Assembly (NCBI GenBank): GCA_002402465.1
Contig: DHFW01000050.1
Location: forward strand, 1-23,536
Direction of reading: 5' to 3'
Origin: Bacteroidales bacterium UBA4814
Lineage (GTDB): Bacteria; Bacteroidota; Bacteroidia; Bacteroidales; UBA7960
Length of the DNA stretch: 23,536 nucleotides
This document shows positions 22,054 through 23,536 of the stretch, in pieces. Position 1 is the first letter of the stretch, and each line of letters opens with the position of its first letter. Under the pieces are notes generated by a model, which was not told the origin of the DNA, did not search any database, and saw only the letters and a list, made by a program, of their open reading frames with translations. The translations under genes were made by a program, and so were the position numbers.

Positions 22054-23241
22054 ATGTACGGAAAAATTAAAGAACACCTTCAGCAACAGCTTCAGGAAAT
22101 TGAAGAAGCAGGGCTTTACAAGAAAGAACGCATCATTACCAGCCCGCAGGGACCTGAAATTACCCTGAACACCGGCCAGAAGGTGCTGAATTTTTGCGCC
22201 AACAATTATCTGGGCCTGTCGAACCATCCTTCGGTGATCGAAGGAGCACACAAGGGCATGGAAACCCACGGCTTCGGCCTTTCGTCGGTACGTTTTATCT
22301 GTGGCACCCAAGACCTGCACAAGGAACTGGAAGCCCGCATTGCCCGCTATTTTGGAACAGAAGACACCATTCTTTACGCGGCCTGCTTCGATGCCAACGG
22401 CGGGGTGTTCGAACCTCTTTTCGATGAGAATGACGCCATTATCTCCGATGCATTGAATCATGCCTCGATAATCGATGGGGTAAGACTTTGCAAGGCAGCC
22501 CGCTACCGTTACGCCCATGCCGACATGGCCGACCTGGAGAAGCAGCTGATTGAAGCCCAGGCACAGCGCCACCGCATTATCGTGACCGACGATGTATTTT
22601 CGATGGACGGCGACCTTGCCAAAATGGACGAGATTTGTGCCCTGGCCGAAAAGTACGACGCCTTGGTAATGACCGATGTATGCCACAGTGCCGGTTTTAT
22701 TGGCACTACCGGCCGCGGGGCACCCGAGCATTTCGGCGTTATGGACAAGGTGGACATTATTACCGGCACCCTGGGCAAGGCCCTGGGTGGTGGACTGGGT
22801 GGCTTCACCACCGGCCGCAAGGAAATCATTGATATGCTGCGCCAGCGCTCACGCCCCTACCTGTTCTCCAACTCGCTAAGCCCCGCCATAGTTGGCGCTT
22901 CACTGGCCGTTTTCGACCTGATTGAAAACAACACCAGCCTGCGCGACAAACTGATGGACAATGCCGCCTACTTCCGCCAGAAAATGGAAGCGGCTGGCTT
23001 CGACCTAAAGCCCAGCGAATCGGCCATAGTGGCCCTGATGCTTTATGATGCCCCGCTTTCGCAGCAATTTGCCGCACGCATGCTCGAAGAGGGCATTTAC
23101 GTGATTGGCTTCTACTTCCCGGTGGTGCCCAAAGGACAGGCCCGCATACGCATCCAGCTTTCGGCGGCTCACGAACGCCACCACCTCGACAAGGCCATCG
23201 AAGCTTTTATTAAGGTGGGAAAAGAGCTGAAGGTGATCTGA
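22054..23241 (+). CDS. kbl: Glycine C-acetyltransferase (2-amino-3-ketobutyrate CoA ligase)
   Basis: 395 residues from the ATG at 22054, matching the usual 395-398 (MYGKIKEHLQQQLQEIEEAGLYKKERIITSPQGPEI). It is a PLP-dependent enzyme of the alpha-oxoamine synthase family. It cleaves 2-amino-3-oxobutyrate with CoA to glycine and acetyl-CoA, the second step of threonine breakdown. Motifs are NFCANNYLGLSNHP, GFGLSSVRFICGTQDLHKELE, DALNHASIIDGVRLCKA, VTDDVFSMDGDLAKMDEI, VMTDVCHSAGFIGTTGRG and the PLP lysine K242 in GTLGKALGGGLGGFTTG, followed by RPYLFSNSLSP. Close relatives include AONS and SPT, but the N-terminus and these motifs favour Kbl. Threonine dehydrogenase (tdh), its usual partner, is not within the window. 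Confidence 0.95.
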   Translation: MYGKIKEHLQQQLQEIEEAGLYKKERIITSPQGPEITLNTGQKVLNFCANNYLGLSNHPSVIEGAHKGMETHGFGLSSVRFICGTQDLHKELEARIARYFGTEDTILYAACFDANGGVFEPLFDENDAIISDALNHASIIDGVRLCKAARYRYAHADMADLEKQLIEAQAQRHRIIVTDDVFSMDGDLAKMDEICALAEKYDALVMTDVCHSAGFIGTTGRGAPEHFGVMDKVDIITGTLGKALGGGLGGFTTGRKEIIDMLRQRSRPYLFSNSLSPAIVGASLAVFDLIENNTSLRDKLMDNAAYFRQKMEAAGFDLKPSESAIVALMLYDAPLSQQFAARMLEEGIYVIGFYFPVVPKGQARIRIQLSAAHERHHLDKAIEAFIKVGKELKVI

Positions 23242-23262
23242 TATTTTAACTTCTTATATTTC

Positions 23263-23296
23263 AAAAGTCCTGCGAGAAATTGCAGGGCTTTTTTTA
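23263..23296 (+). terminator. Terminator after kbl
   Basis: AAAAGTCCTGC (23263-23273) pairs with GCAGGGCTTTT (23282-23292), one T-G pair, across an 8-nt loop and runs into a T-rich tail. Confidence 0.88.
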
Positions 23297-23536
23297 TTTA
23301 AATCGGTCATTGACTTGTTTTTGAAATTGAGAAAAGGGCACAAAAACATATTCAATTTGCATAACTGAATATGTTTATTATACTTAATTCTACTTTACCA
23401 AAATAAAATACGTTTAATTATTAGTTCTACTTTGACAGATTCTTATTTGTAAAACAAATTTTTCAATTTTGTCAATGCAGAATTAAAAAAGTGGGAATAA
23501 TATATAAAAAGAATCACTGTTATCCGACTAAATTCT
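23297..23536. other. AT-rich non-coding end of the window
   Basis: No gene is visible. It contains an 11-bp inverted repeat (AAACATATTCA at 23344-23354, TGAATATGTTT at 23366-23376, 11-nt loop). It also has two near-copies of TTAnTTCTACTTT (near 23383-23397 and 23420-23434). These could belong to the regulatory region of a gene beyond the window. Confidence 0.5.

Overview
The window looks like ordinary chromosome from a member of the Bacteroidota, probably Bacteroidales-like; the rank below phylum is inference. Three things point there. Several genes have a -7 box of the form TAnnTTTG, and two of these have a TTTG box exactly 19 nt upstream (before the PPIase gene and before pta). The gene families are typical of the phylum: DUF4271, tandem DUF2807 'head GIN' proteins, and a Lys-rich cold-shock-domain protein. 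The order DUF4271 - hemD-like - rnpA - yidD - ctp is also characteristic. I saw no tRNA, rRNA, CRISPR array, IS element or phage gene.

Layout. 1-514: non-coding, with an octamer tandem repeat and a pyrimidine tract. 515-2628: a membrane coiled-coil protein (-), a cold-shock-domain protein (+), a perfect 52-bp palindrome, and an exported GNAT-like protein (-). 2965-7293: dnaG primase, a non-coding stretch of about 600 bp, then a secreted lipoprotein cyclophilin followed closely by pheS. 7483-9717: two DUF2807 proteins, the second fused to an outer-membrane barrel. 9830-10570: yebC. 10715-13006: the pta-ackA acetate/ATP operon (-). 13220-17491: the DUF4271 - hemD-like - rnpA - yidD - ctp cluster. 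17553-21899: an envelope-signalling region. 22054-23241: kbl (glycine C-acetyltransferase). 23242-23536: AT-rich non-coding DNA.

The most interesting part is 17494-21932. A four-gene operon encodes a small exported Gln/Arg-rich protein with a QTQTQTQT tract, an outer-membrane barrel protein, an OmpR-type response regulator and a sensor kinase. It is followed by two tandem transcription units for paralogous small Gln/Arg-rich exported proteins. All three promoters (operon, copy A, copy B) carry a TTCAT-N6-TTCAT direct repeat with an 11-bp period, ending 10-11 nt before the -7 box. That is the geometry expected for an OmpR-family activator, so I infer an autoregulated two-component system that drives its own operon and the two downstream paralogs. 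Function and stimulus are unknown.

Other points worth a look are the 52-bp palindrome with four 8-mer half-sites, an RnpA with an inserted segment of about 45 residues, a GNAT-like domain behind a Sec signal peptide, and C3N3 repeats (G-quadruplex-prone on the opposite strand) encoding the QT tracts.
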